Shown here: in pieces, positions 7,636 to 15,230 of the stretch
How positions within the stretch are numbered: position 1 is the first letter of the stretch
Layout of the letters: the number at the start of each line of letters is the position of its first letter
NCBI RefSeq assembly: GCF_002024165.1
Contig: NZ_MWQN01000001.1
Location: 6,572,001 to 6,636,000 of the forward strand
Reading direction: 5' to 3'
DNA length: 64,000 bases
Origin: Embleya scabrispora
Lineage (GTDB): Bacteria > Actinomycetota > Actinomycetes > Streptomycetales > Streptomycetaceae
Notes under the pieces: generated by a model
The model's database searches: none
What the model was told of the DNA's origin: nothing
The model's input: the letters and a program-made list of their open reading frames with translations, nothing else
Program-made: the position numbers and the translations under genes

Positions 7636-8496
7636 ATGACCGAGCGGGCAGCCGCCGAGACCGCGCCGACCCCGGACGGGACGCGCTACGAACTCGACCG
7701 GGACACCACGTGTGTGGCCCGCCCGGACGCCCCGGGCGTCCTCGACACCACCCTGTCCGCGGACTGGGCGTTCGGCATGGGTGTCAACGGCGGCTACCTG
7801 CTCGCCCTCGCCGCCCGCGCACTCGGCACGAGCCTGCCGCAACCGGACCCGTTCACGATCACCGCCCACTACCCGACCGCCTCGCACCCCGGACCGGCGG
7901 AGGTGCACACCGAGGTGCTGCACGCGGGACGCACGCTGGCCACCGGCACCGCGCGGATCGTTCAGGACGGCCGGACCCGGGTGCACGTCACCGGCACCTA
8001 CGGCGACCTGGACGCACTGGATGCCGAGGTGCGGACCAGCGCCCGGCCGCCGGAGTTCCCCTCGTTGGCGGAGTGCGCGGCGAACGGCGCCCTCCCGGCC
8101 GCGTTCCGGCGCAACGCCTTCATGCACCGCAGCGAGCAGTTGCTCGATCCCGCGACGGTGCGCTGGGCGGCCGGCGAGCCGTCCGGGCGCGGCGAGATCC
8201 GGGCCTGGTGGCGCCTGGCCGACGGGCGCGACCCGGATCCGCTCGCGCTGCTGCTCGCGGTCGACTCGCTCGCGCCGACCGCGTTCGACCTGGGCCTGCG
8301 GGGCTGGGTGCCCACGGTGGAGTTGACCGTGCATGTGCGGGCCAGGCCGGTGCCGGGGTGGCTGCGGGTGTCGTTGCGTACGCGCAACCTGGCCGGCGGC
8401 TTCCTGGAGGAGGACGGCGAGGTGTGGGACGCGGCGGGGCGACTGGTCGCCCAGTCCAGGCAGTTGGCCCGGGCACCGCGGCGGCGGGAGGCGTAG
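7636..8496 (+). CDS. Thioesterase superfamily protein (double hot dog, acyl-CoA thioesterase-like)
   Basis: 286-residue protein with two hot-dog halves, resembling TesB-like/4HBT_3 acyl-CoA thioesterases. The first half shows LSADWAFGMGVNGGYLLALAARAL (about 41-64), the nucleotide and pantetheine side of such enzymes; the second carries LLLAVDSLAPTAFDLGLRGWVPTVELTVHVRARP (about 206-239). The expected catalytic Asp would be in the AVDSL segment. The reaction is hydrolysis of an acyl-CoA to the free acid, inferred. ATG 7636 lies just after two tandem operator-like palindromes, which implies control by an acyl-CoA or fatty-acid responsive repressor. Confidence 0.75.
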   Translation: MTERAAAETAPTPDGTRYELDRDTTCVARPDAPGVLDTTLSADWAFGMGVNGGYLLALAARALGTSLPQPDPFTITAHYPTASHPGPAEVHTEVLHAGRTLATGTARIVQDGRTRVHVTGTYGDLDALDAEVRTSARPPEFPSLAECAANGALPAAFRRNAFMHRSEQLLDPATVRWAAGEPSGRGEIRAWWRLADGRDPDPLALLLAVDSLAPTAFDLGLRGWVPTVELTVHVRARPVPGWLRVSLRTRNLAGGFLEEDGEVWDAAGRLVAQSRQLARAPRRREA

Positions 8497-8523
8497 CGCG
8501 GCGGTCCGGATGCCCGGCGCCGA

Positions 8524-9402
8524 TCAGCGTGGCGGTCCGTACGGTCCCGGTGGGCCGTAGGGGCCCTGGGGGCCGGGCGGACCGTACTGCCCGGGCGGGG
8601 GGCCGTACGGGCCCGGCTGTTGCGGCGGCGGGGGCGCGGCGCCGTGCGGGCCGCCGGGGCCGGCCCAGCCGTTGTTCCGGAAGCCGTCCCGCCCCATGCC
8701 GAAGTAGCGGTTGCCGTCGGTCGCGGTCAGGTTCGCGGGCAGGATCTCACTGGGCTGCACCACCACGTAGCCCTCGCCGATGAAGGCCATCGTCCAGCCC
8801 TCGCCGGTCTGGCGACGGCGCCGCCAGATGCGCTGGGACGTGGTCTGCGCTTGGAGGCTGGTCTGGAGGCCGGCGGTCCAGGCGATCACCGCGTCGGCGT
8901 CCGCGAACACTTCGCGATCGTGCGAGGCGCGCAGCACGAGCGGTGCGCCGGAGGTGGTGATCACGATCTTGCCGGTGCCGCCGATCTGCATCGAATACGC
9001 GCCCATGCCGCCGACGTTGTAGCCGGCGTCGATCTGGATCACGCTCCAGTTGAGCGTGCCGTCCAGGGCCAGCACGTTCTCGTCCTCGACGATCAGCGCC
9101 TCGTTGTTCAGGTTCAGGATGTGGATGCTCTGTGCCTGGTTGGCGAGATAGACCGTGCCGTGCCCGTGGCAGCGCATCAGGTCGAGCATGTCGCCGGTGA
9201 GCGCGCCGGTGCGCAGTTCGGCCGCGCTCTGGAAGGCGCCCTCGAACTGCACGTTGCCCTGGTAGGCCACCATCGCGCCCTTGCGGGCCAGCACCTCGGT
9301 GCCGACCTCCGGGGCCAGCAGGACCCGGAGCATGTGCGCGCTCTGCAGGCTGTAGCGCTCTGCGGACTGGCTCACCGTGTGGTTGAACAGCGGACTCTGC
9401 AC
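8524..9402 (-). CDS. AIM24 family protein with Pro/Gly/Tyr-rich C-terminal tail
   Basis: 292 residues. Residues 1-225 form the AIM24/TRAP-like beta-helical fold (HMLRVLLAPEVGTEVLARKGAMVAYQG; TVYLANQAQSIHILNLN; SGAPLVLRASHDREVFADADAVIAW). The C-terminal about 50 residues are repeats of GPYGPPG type and likely disordered. The function of bacterial AIM24 proteins is not established; the mitochondrial relative affects inner-membrane architecture. GTG 9402 is chosen because TCGGAGACCTC lies right before it; the longer upstream reading is Arg/His rich and unlike the family. Confidence 0.8.
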   Translation of the reverse strand: MQSPLFNHTVSQSAERYSLQSAHMLRVLLAPEVGTEVLARKGAMVAYQGNVQFEGAFQSAAELRTGALTGDMLDLMRCHGHGTVYLANQAQSIHILNLNNEALIVEDENVLALDGTLNWSVIQIDAGYNVGGMGAYSMQIGGTGKIVITTSGAPLVLRASHDREVFADADAVIAWTAGLQTSLQAQTTSQRIWRRRRQTGEGWTMAFIGEGYVVVQPSEILPANLTATDGNRYFGMGRDGFRNNGWAGPGGPHGAAPPPPQQPGPYGPPPGQYGPPGPQGPYGPPGPYGPPR

Positions 9403-9728
9403 GAGGTCTCCGACGGATCCGGCAACGGCGTTGGCGTGGTGGGTGCGGCGGGCGTGGTGGTTCGACGGCGCGGGCGGGCGGCCGAACCGGCAACGCCCGG
9501 TCGCAGCACAAGACTCATGATTCCCCGTCGGCGGTTCCGGCGGAAACCAAGGGCTGCCCATGTCGGTGGCGGGGGAGCGGACGGGTCTCTGTTACGGCGT
9601 TACAGTGCGGCGGTACAGTGCGGTGGCGCGGCGCGATGTCGTGTCGCGGTGCCGCGTCGGGGCGTCGCGGCGCACGGCGGCGTCGTGTTGGTTTCGCATC
9701 GCCGTTCCACGACCTCTCGGGGGTTCCC
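9403..9728. other. Divergent intergenic region, no gene seen
   Basis: 326 bp between the AIM24 and LLM genes. The only structure noted is the direct repeat TACAGTGCGG at 9601-9610 and 9614-9623, with -10-like TACAGT in each, followed by a G/C-rich stretch rich in CGCGGTG words. It may hold the LLM promoter. Confidence 0.4.
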
Positions 9729-10661
9729 ATGACCACGCCATCGCCCGGTGTGCCGGCCGCGCATCGACCCGTTCCGGAGTTGGGGCGGATCGGCCTGTGG
9801 ACCGCCGCACTCGATCACATGCCGGTGTCGCGACTGCGCGAGACGGTGGCCGAACTCGACGAACTCGGCTACGGCACGCTGTGGTGGGGCGAGGCGGTGG
9901 GCCGTGAGGCGTTCACGCAGGCGCTCCTCGTGCTCGGCGCCGCGCCACGGATCGCCGCCGCGACGGGGATCGCGAACGTCTGGGCGCGGGACGCGATGGC
10001 GGCCAACGCGGCGGCGCGGACCGTCGACGACGCGCACCCGGGGCGGTTCCTGACCGGGCTCGGGATCAGCCACGACGGCCTGGTCGAGGGCCTGCGGCCG
10101 GGCGGACGCCGGTACGAGAAGCCGCTGGCGCACCTGCGCGAGTACCTGGACGCGATGGACTCCGCCCTGTACCTGGCCGCCGGCGCCGACACTCCGCGAC
10201 CGGCGCGGGTCCTGGCCGCGCTCGGCCCGCGCATGCTCGACCTCGCGCGCGAGCGGGCCGAGGGCGCGCACACGTATCTGGTCACCCCCGAGCACACCGC
10301 CGAGGCGCGCGCGGCACTGGGCCCGGACCGCCTGCTCGCGGTGGAACAGGCGGTCGTGCTGTCCGACGATCGGGAAACCGTGCTGCGCCGCGCCCGCACG
10401 CACCTGGGCATGTACCTGTCCCTGCCGAACTACCGCCGCAACCTGCTGCGCCTGGGCCTGACCGAGGCCGACTTCGAGGCCGGCGGCAGCGCGCGGCTGA
10501 TCGACCGCCTGATCCTGTCCGGGTCGGAATCCGCCGTCGAGGAAGGTGTTCGGGCGCACATCGCGGCAGGCGCCGACCACGTGTGCCTCCAGGTACTCGG
10601 CGACACCCTGGGGGAGGCTCCGACCGCGGACTGGCGGCGGTTGGCGGCGGCGCTGATCTGA
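9729..10661 (+). CDS. LLM class F420-dependent oxidoreductase (TIGR03620-like)
   Basis: 310-residue TIM-barrel flavin/F420 oxidoreductase. Family signs are LGRIGLWTAALDHMP at the N-terminus, ELDELGYGTLWWGEAVGREAF, the A-x-TGIANVWARDAMAANAAARTVDDAHPGRFLTGLGISH core (about 77-115), and ADHVCLQVLG near the end. Such enzymes use reduced coenzyme F420, abundant in actinomycetes, to reduce or oxidise small molecules; the substrate is unknown. ATG 9729 matches the family N-terminus. It is convergent with the class V aminotransferase gene. Confidence 0.85.
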   Translation: MTTPSPGVPAAHRPVPELGRIGLWTAALDHMPVSRLRETVAELDELGYGTLWWGEAVGREAFTQALLVLGAAPRIAAATGIANVWARDAMAANAAARTVDDAHPGRFLTGLGISHDGLVEGLRPGGRRYEKPLAHLREYLDAMDSALYLAAGADTPRPARVLAALGPRMLDLARERAEGAHTYLVTPEHTAEARAALGPDRLLAVEQAVVLSDDRETVLRRARTHLGMYLSLPNYRRNLLRLGLTEADFEAGGSARLIDRLILSGSESAVEEGVRAHIAAGADHVCLQVLGDTLGEAPTADWRRLAAALI

Positions 10662-10673
10662 AGGCACCCGGGT

Positions 10674-10709
10674 GGGCCGGGACCGGAGTCCGCGGGCGGT
10701 GCCCGGCCC
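10674..10709. terminator. Bidirectional stem-loop terminator
   Basis: GGGCCGGG (10674-10681) pairs with CCCGGCCC (10702-10709) between the convergent LLM and class V aminotransferase genes. Confidence 0.5.
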
Positions 10710-10718
10710 TCCCGCCGG

Positions 10719-11774
10719 TCACGCGGTGAGCGCGCGAATCGCGTCGTCCACCTCGGCCTCGGTGTTGTACACGTGGAACGCCAGACGGGTACGGCCCGCG
10801 CGGGCGGAGAACCGGATGCCTGCGGCGCTCAGCCGGGCCTGGGCGTCGGACTGTTCGATGGCGACGATCGCGCTGTCGCCGGAGGGCAGGCCCAGGCCGG
10901 TCAGGAAACGGTTGGCCAGGCCGACGTCGTGGGCCCGGATGTGCTCGACGCCGATCCGCTCGACCACCTCGAGCGCGGGCGCGGCGCCCACCTGGCAGAA
11001 CCAGGCCGGCGAGGTGTCGAAGCGGCGGGCGCCGGCGGCCAGGCGCAGCGGCGGGCCGTAGTAGGGATCCCCGTCGGGCGCGCCCGCGTACCAGTTGGCG
11101 GCGTGCGCGAGGGTGCGCTCGGTCAGGTCCGGGTCCACGTAGCCGTACGCCGCGCCGCGCGGGGTCATCAGCCACTTGTACGCGCTGACCACGAACAGGT
11201 CGTAGCGGGTCACGTCCACCGGCAGCCAGCCGCACGCCTGGGTGCCGTCCACGTAGACGCGCGCGCCGTACGCGCGGGCCGCCGCGACGATGTCCGCCTC
11301 GGGGGCGATCGTTCCGTCCGCCGACTGGACCAGGCTGAACGCGACCGCGGTGGTGCGCTCGTCGATCGACTCGACCAGCTTGGACACCGGCACGGTGACC
11401 ACCTCGACGCCCCGGGCCTGCTGGACCAACCACGGGAAGAGGTTGGAGGTGAACTCCACCTCGGGCACCACCACTCGCCCGCCGACGGGCAGCCCGGCGG
11501 CGAACGGGGCGAGCAGGGCCGAGGTGGTGCCGCTCGCCATGATCGTCTCGGCCGGTGCGCCCACGAGGCGCCCGAAGGTCGCCCGGGCCCGCTCGCCGGC
11601 CGCGTGGAACTCGTCCATGTCGGTGCGACCCAGGCGCCACGACTCCTGGGCCAGGGTCATCGCCTCGTACGCGACGTCCGGCGGTAGACCGTGACTCGCG
11701 GTGTTGAGCCAACCGGGCTCCGCACTCCACCGTGCGTGCCCGCGGATCGGATTCTGGTCCGGATTCGAGTCCAT
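10719..11774 (-). CDS. Class V aminotransferase (cysteine desulfurase-like fold)
   Basis: 351-residue PLP enzyme of fold-type I, class V. Early family signs are WLNTASHG and a glycine/threonine phosphate loop (SGTTSALL, about 82-89). The PLP-contact Asp-Gly-x-Gln is in VYVDGTQACGW (about 172-182), and the Schiff-base lysine is in VVSAYKWLMTPRG (about 196-208). C-terminal GRTRLAFHVYNTEAEVD is the usual small domain end. No cysteine-rich desulfurase loop is obvious, so it is more likely an aminotransferase or lyase of unknown substrate than an IscS-type enzyme. ATG 11774 is the only good start. Confidence 0.8.
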   Translation of the reverse strand: MDSNPDQNPIRGHARWSAEPGWLNTASHGLPPDVAYEAMTLAQESWRLGRTDMDEFHAAGERARATFGRLVGAPAETIMASGTTSALLAPFAAGLPVGGRVVVPEVEFTSNLFPWLVQQARGVEVVTVPVSKLVESIDERTTAVAFSLVQSADGTIAPEADIVAAARAYGARVYVDGTQACGWLPVDVTRYDLFVVSAYKWLMTPRGAAYGYVDPDLTERTLAHAANWYAGAPDGDPYYGPPLRLAAGARRFDTSPAWFCQVGAAPALEVVERIGVEHIRAHDVGLANRFLTGLGLPSGDSAIVAIEQSDAQARLSAAGIRFSARAGRTRLAFHVYNTEAEVDDAIRALTA

Positions 11775-11873
11775 GCGTCGAGGCTAGGCGGCGAGCGGAT
11801 CGCCCGGACAGGGCCAATGAGAGGCGAGTGGCCTGATTTTTGCGCGGTTCGCTTGATCCGACGGCAGGTGAAC

Positions 11874-11895
11874 GGGCCACCCGGCGAGGTGGCCC
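11874..11895 (-). terminator. Stem-loop downstream of the cupin gene
   Basis: GGGCCACC-CGGCGA-GGTGGCCC, a perfect 8-bp stem with a 6-base loop, lies downstream of the cupin stop and upstream of the class V aminotransferase, both on the minus strand. Confidence 0.5.
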
Positions 11896-11973
11896 GCCGT
11901 GTGGCCTGTCGGAGTGCGGATGATGTGGCCCGCCGTCCGGCCCGCCGAGGCGCGTGCCGGATGGGGTTGCCGC

Positions 11974-12468
11974 CTACGTCGCAGCGCTCTCCGCCGCGGG
12001 GTTGCCGTCCGTCCGGGCGGCGAGCCAGTCGGGCCACGGGACCGGGGGATTGGGCAGGGGGGTGATGTCGCGTTCGGCGCACAGGCGTTCGAAGCCCTCG
12101 CGGTCGGCGGGGACCGCCCTCGGGTCGCCGCACATGATCTCGTACAACGTCGCGCCCTCCGGGCCGGCGATCAACGGGCCGAACGCGGCGCCCTGTTCGA
12201 GCGTGATGTGGGTGCCGGTCGGGCAGGGGCGGTCGCCGATCAGGACCTCGCCCGCCAGTACGAAGACGTAGTGCTCGGACATATGGCCGTGGCGTTCGAC
12301 CACGACGCCGGCGTCGTAGCGGGCGTAGATGACCAGGCGCTCGGGGGACCACTCCAGGAACTTCTCCCAGACCGACGTGCGCCGTCCGCCGTGCGACTGG
12401 GCCTTGACCTCGTGCCAGGGGGTCTCGGAGATGTGGGTGATGCGCAGTTCCGGTTCTCGATCCGTCAC
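11974..12468 (-). CDS. Cupin-domain protein, function unknown
   Basis: 164-residue single-domain cupin. The metal-site pattern of a cupin is partly visible: VVERHGHMSEHYVFVLAGEVLIGD (about 54-77) has two histidines and a glutamate-side position, and TGTHITLEQGAAFGPLIAG forms the second cupin motif. The opening SETPWHEVKAQSHGGRRTSVWEKFLEW and the closing NPPVPWPDWLAAR resemble ChrR-like cupins of actinobacteria. It could bind a metal and act as a sensor or small-molecule dioxygenase; I cannot decide. ATG 12468. Confidence 0.68.
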   Translation of the reverse strand: MTDREPELRITHISETPWHEVKAQSHGGRRTSVWEKFLEWSPERLVIYARYDAGVVVERHGHMSEHYVFVLAGEVLIGDRPCPTGTHITLEQGAAFGPLIAGPEGATLYEIMCGDPRAVPADREGFERLCAERDITPLPNPPVPWPDWLAARTDGNPAAESAAT

Positions 12469-12644
12469 GGGGTTGCCCTCCCAGAAGGTGACGATGCGTC
12501 AGATCGATCTTGGCATACGACACCAGGCAGAGTTTTGCCCGTTATTTGGCTGATTTCGGCGCTTCGAGCGGCAAATACTTACGCGGAATTTACCCCCGGG
12601 TCCCTTCTCCCAGTGTCCTCGTGTCGGAACGGCCGCATACAGTC

Positions 12645-12723
12645 GGTTGATACACCCAACCAAAACTCCCCACCGCGGGCCGCCGTGTGATCCAGTCGGT
12701 GCCCCGTACATGTCGTACATGTA
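12645..12723 (+). promoter_or_regulatory. Operator-like repeats before the MFS gene
   Basis: GGTTG-N7-CAACC (12645-12661) is followed by two 9-bp direct copies GTACATGTC / GTACATGTA (12706-12723) that contain the palindrome TACATGTA. The region is less GC-rich than its surroundings and overlaps the leader of the exporter gene. This is the usual position for a repressor of a drug efflux pump. Confidence 0.5.
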
Positions 12724-12734
12724 AGGAACCAGCC

Positions 12735-14216
12735 TTGAAGAGCGCGCAGCAGGCGCCGGCCGCCACTGTCCCGCCCACCACCCCCGAAACCCCGACCGCC
12801 TCCGATGCCCCCGGCGCCGACCGAGGGGGGATGAGCCGGACCGGATTCGTCCTGCTCGTCCTGATCATGGGCGCGCTCACCTACTCGCTGCTCCAATCGA
12901 TGCTGGCGCCGGCCCTGCCGCAGATCCAGACCGAGATCGGCGCGAGCGCGGACGCGACGTCGTGGCTGATGACCGGCTACCTGCTGTGCGCGTCGGTGAC
13001 CACGCCCATCCTCGGGCGGCTCGGCGACATGTACGGCAAGAAGCGCCTGTTCGTGTTCACCATCGGGATGCTCGCGGTCGGCTCGCTGGTCTGCGCGCTC
13101 GCCGACTCCGTCGGGCTGATGATCATCGGTCGAGTGATCCAGGGCTTCGGCGGCGCGGTCTTCCCGCTGTCCTTCGGCATCGTGCGCGACGAGTTCCCGC
13201 CGGAGCGCCGGGCCGGTGCGATCGGACTGATGTCGGCGATCATGGGCATCGGCGGCGGCATAGGCATCGTGGTGACCGGGCCGATCATGGATCACCTGTC
13301 CTACCACTGGCTGTTCTGGATCCCGATGGTCACCTGCCTGGTCACCGCGGTCGCTTCGTGGTTCCTGATTCCCGACTCGCCGGTCCGGGTCAAGGCGAGA
13401 ATCCACTGGCTCGGCGGCGCGCTGATGTCGCTCGGTCTGGTCGGCGTGATGCTCGCGCTGAGCAAGGGCGAGTCGTGGGGCTGGGGTTCGGTGAACACGA
13501 TCGGGCTGTTCGTGGCCGGATTCGTCTTCCTCGGGCTGTGGGTGTTCGCCGAGTCGCGCGCGGCGGAACCGCTCGTGGACATGCGGGTGATGCGGCTGCG
13601 CGGAGTGTGGGCGACCAACCTCGGCGGACTGCTCGTCGGCTTCTCGATGATGGCGGGGATGCTCCTCGTACCGCGCTTCCTGCAGATGCCGGAGAGCACC
13701 GGCTACGGCTTCGGTACGACCGTGACCGTGTCCGGGCTGTACGTGCTGCCGCAGGCATTCGCGATGTTGCTGATCGGGCCGATGGCGGGCGTGATCGACA
13801 AGCGCTTCGGGTCGAAGCTCGCGATGGTGGCCGGGTGCGTGCTGATGGCCGCCGGGTTCGTCTTCCTGGCCACGCTGCACACCAGCGGGTGGCACATCCT
13901 GGTGGCGATGTTCGTGTTCGGCATCGGCATCGGGCTGGCCATGTCGGCGATGGCCAACCTGATCGTCGGCGCCGTGCCGGTCGAGCAGACCGGCATCGCC
14001 ACCGGCATCAACACCATCGCCCGCACCGTCGGCATGTCCTGCGCCAGTGCGATCTCCACCACGCTGCTCACCGCCAACCCCGGCCCGGGCGGGCTGCCGG
14101 CCGAACGCGGCTTCGTGTTGACCTTCGTCTGCGCGGCCGTCGCCGCGGTCGTCGCGCTCGGCGTCACCTTCGTGGTGCCCAGCCGGGCCAAGCCGGGCGC
14201 CCGTCCCATCGCCTGA
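12735..14216 (+). CDS. MFS transporter, DHA2 (14-TM) drug efflux type
   Basis: 493-residue inner-membrane proton antiporter likely exporting a hydrophobic compound. Motif A variant GRLGDMYGKKRLFV is near residues 93-106. Motif C variant GIGGGIGIVVTGPIMDHLSYHWLFWI, diagnostic of drug antiporters, is near 172-197. About 14 hydrophobic helices are visible. I chose TTG 12735 because TAAGGAA is seven bases before it; GTG 12687 has no ribosome site and would add a Cys-rich non-family leader. The first 32 residues are a Pro/Thr/Ala-rich cytosolic tail. Repeats in the leader suggest repressor control. Confidence 0.87.
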   Translation: MKSAQQAPAATVPPTTPETPTASDAPGADRGGMSRTGFVLLVLIMGALTYSLLQSMLAPALPQIQTEIGASADATSWLMTGYLLCASVTTPILGRLGDMYGKKRLFVFTIGMLAVGSLVCALADSVGLMIIGRVIQGFGGAVFPLSFGIVRDEFPPERRAGAIGLMSAIMGIGGGIGIVVTGPIMDHLSYHWLFWIPMVTCLVTAVASWFLIPDSPVRVKARIHWLGGALMSLGLVGVMLALSKGESWGWGSVNTIGLFVAGFVFLGLWVFAESRAAEPLVDMRVMRLRGVWATNLGGLLVGFSMMAGMLLVPRFLQMPESTGYGFGTTVTVSGLYVLPQAFAMLLIGPMAGVIDKRFGSKLAMVAGCVLMAAGFVFLATLHTSGWHILVAMFVFGIGIGLAMSAMANLIVGAVPVEQTGIATGINTIARTVGMSCASAISTTLLTANPGPGGLPAERGFVLTFVCAAVAAVVALGVTFVVPSRAKPGARPIA

Positions 14217-14238
14217 CCGACGCGCCCCGCACCGAACC

Positions 14239-14266
14239 TCGGGGGTGGTGCTGACCCCACCCCCGA
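14239..14266 (+). terminator. Terminator after the MFS gene
   Basis: TCGGGGGTGG-N8-CCACCCCCGA: a perfect 10-bp stem starting 22 bp after the MFS stop, followed by TTCG. Confidence 0.7.
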
Positions 14267-14331
14267 TTCGCGTGGTCGCCCCATCGTGCCCGACCCCTCG
14301 CGATCCGTAGCTTCGAACCTGTTGGTTACGA

Positions 14332-14353
14332 CAGCGGTACCGGGCAGCGGTAC
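14332..14353 (+). promoter_or_regulatory. Direct repeat CAGCGGTAC x2 upstream of ABC operon
   Basis: CAGCGGTAC at 14332-14340 and 14345-14353, 13 bp apart, directly before the ABC ATPase gene. The close spacing next to a promoter position suggests activator or repressor half-sites; no consensus promoter was identified. Confidence 0.35.
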
Positions 14354-14370
14354 AGGACACGGGAGGCAGC

Positions 14371-15228
14371 ATGTTCGGGCGAGGCGGTCGCGGCACTCGG
14401 CAAGCGAAGCGGGATGCCGAGTACCCTCCGCGGCACGGGGTGCCCGTGTCGGCGGACCGTGGGCTGCCCGGGCCGGTCGACAGCGCGGTGCGGCTGGAGG
14501 CGGTGGCGAAGGCTTATGGGCGCGGCAGTTCGGCCGTGCACGCACTGCGCGGCATCGATCTGGTCATCCCCCGGAGCACCTTCACGGCGGTCATGGGTCC
14601 CTCCGGATCCGGCAAGAGCACCTTCCTGCACTGCGCCGCCGGCCTGGACCGACCGGACTCGGGACGGGTCCTGCTCGGCACCGACGACCTGACCGCGATG
14701 AAGGAGAACCAGCTGACCCGGCTGCGCCGGACCCGGCTCGGCTTCGTGTTCCAGGCGTTCAACCTGCTGCCCTCGCTGACCGTGGAGAAGAACATCCTGC
14801 TCCCGCTGCGGCTCGCGGGGCAGCGGCCGGAACGCGGCCGGGCCGCCGAGGTGCTGGCGATGGTCGGACTGGACCGGCACACCCGGCGGCGGCCAGCGCA
14901 GCTGTCCGGTGGTCAGCAGCAGCGGGTGGCGATCGCCCGTGCCCTGGTCACCCGGCCCGACGTGCTGTTCGCGGACGAGCCGACCGGCGCGCTGGACACC
15001 ACCACCGCCGCCGAGGTGCTGGCGCTGCTGCGCCGGGCCGTCGACGACACCGGGGCCACCGTCGTGATGGTCACCCACGACCCGGTCGCCGCCTCCTACG
15101 CGGACCGGGTGGTCTTCCTGGCCGAGGGCAACCTCGCCGGGGAGCTGTACCGGCCCACCCCCGAGGCGATCGCGGCCCGGATGGTCGACCTGTCCCAGGG
15201 CAACACGCGGCAGCGACAGGCGGCCTGA
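14371..15228 (+). CDS. ABC transporter ATP-binding protein (MacB/LolD type)
   Basis: 285-residue nucleotide-binding subunit. Walker [10 protein letters not shown] is near residues 76-84, the Q-loop is in [13 protein letters not shown], the signature [10 protein letters not shown] near 178-187, and Walker [13 protein letters not shown] near 201-212, with the H-loop in VTHDP. The first 40 residues are a variable basic leader. It energises the FtsX-type permease whose start is two bases after this gene's stop. ATG 14371 is preceded by GGGAGG. Pairs of this kind act as mechanotransmission systems or exporters of lipids and antibiotics. Confidence 0.92.
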   Translation: MFGRGGRGTRQAKRDAEYPPRHGVPVSADRGLPGPVDSAVRLEAVAKAYGRGSSAVHALRGIDLVIPRSTFTAVMGPSGSGKSTFLHCAAGLDRPDSGRVLLGTDDLTAMKENQLTRLRRTRLGFVFQAFNLLPSLTVEKNILLPLRLAGQRPERGRAAEVLAMVGLDRHTRRRPAQLSGGQQQRVAIARALVTRPDVLFADEPTGALDTTTAAEVLALLRRAVDDTGATVVMVTHDPVAASYADRVVFLAEGNLAGELYRPTPEAIAARMVDLSQGNTRQRQAA

Positions 15229-15230
15229 TC

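Noticed and set aside
12579-14396. A 605-codon minus-strand frame opposite the MFS gene, rich in His/Gln/Arg/Asp
   Set aside because: Antisense shadow of a membrane protein with all family motifs on the plus strand.
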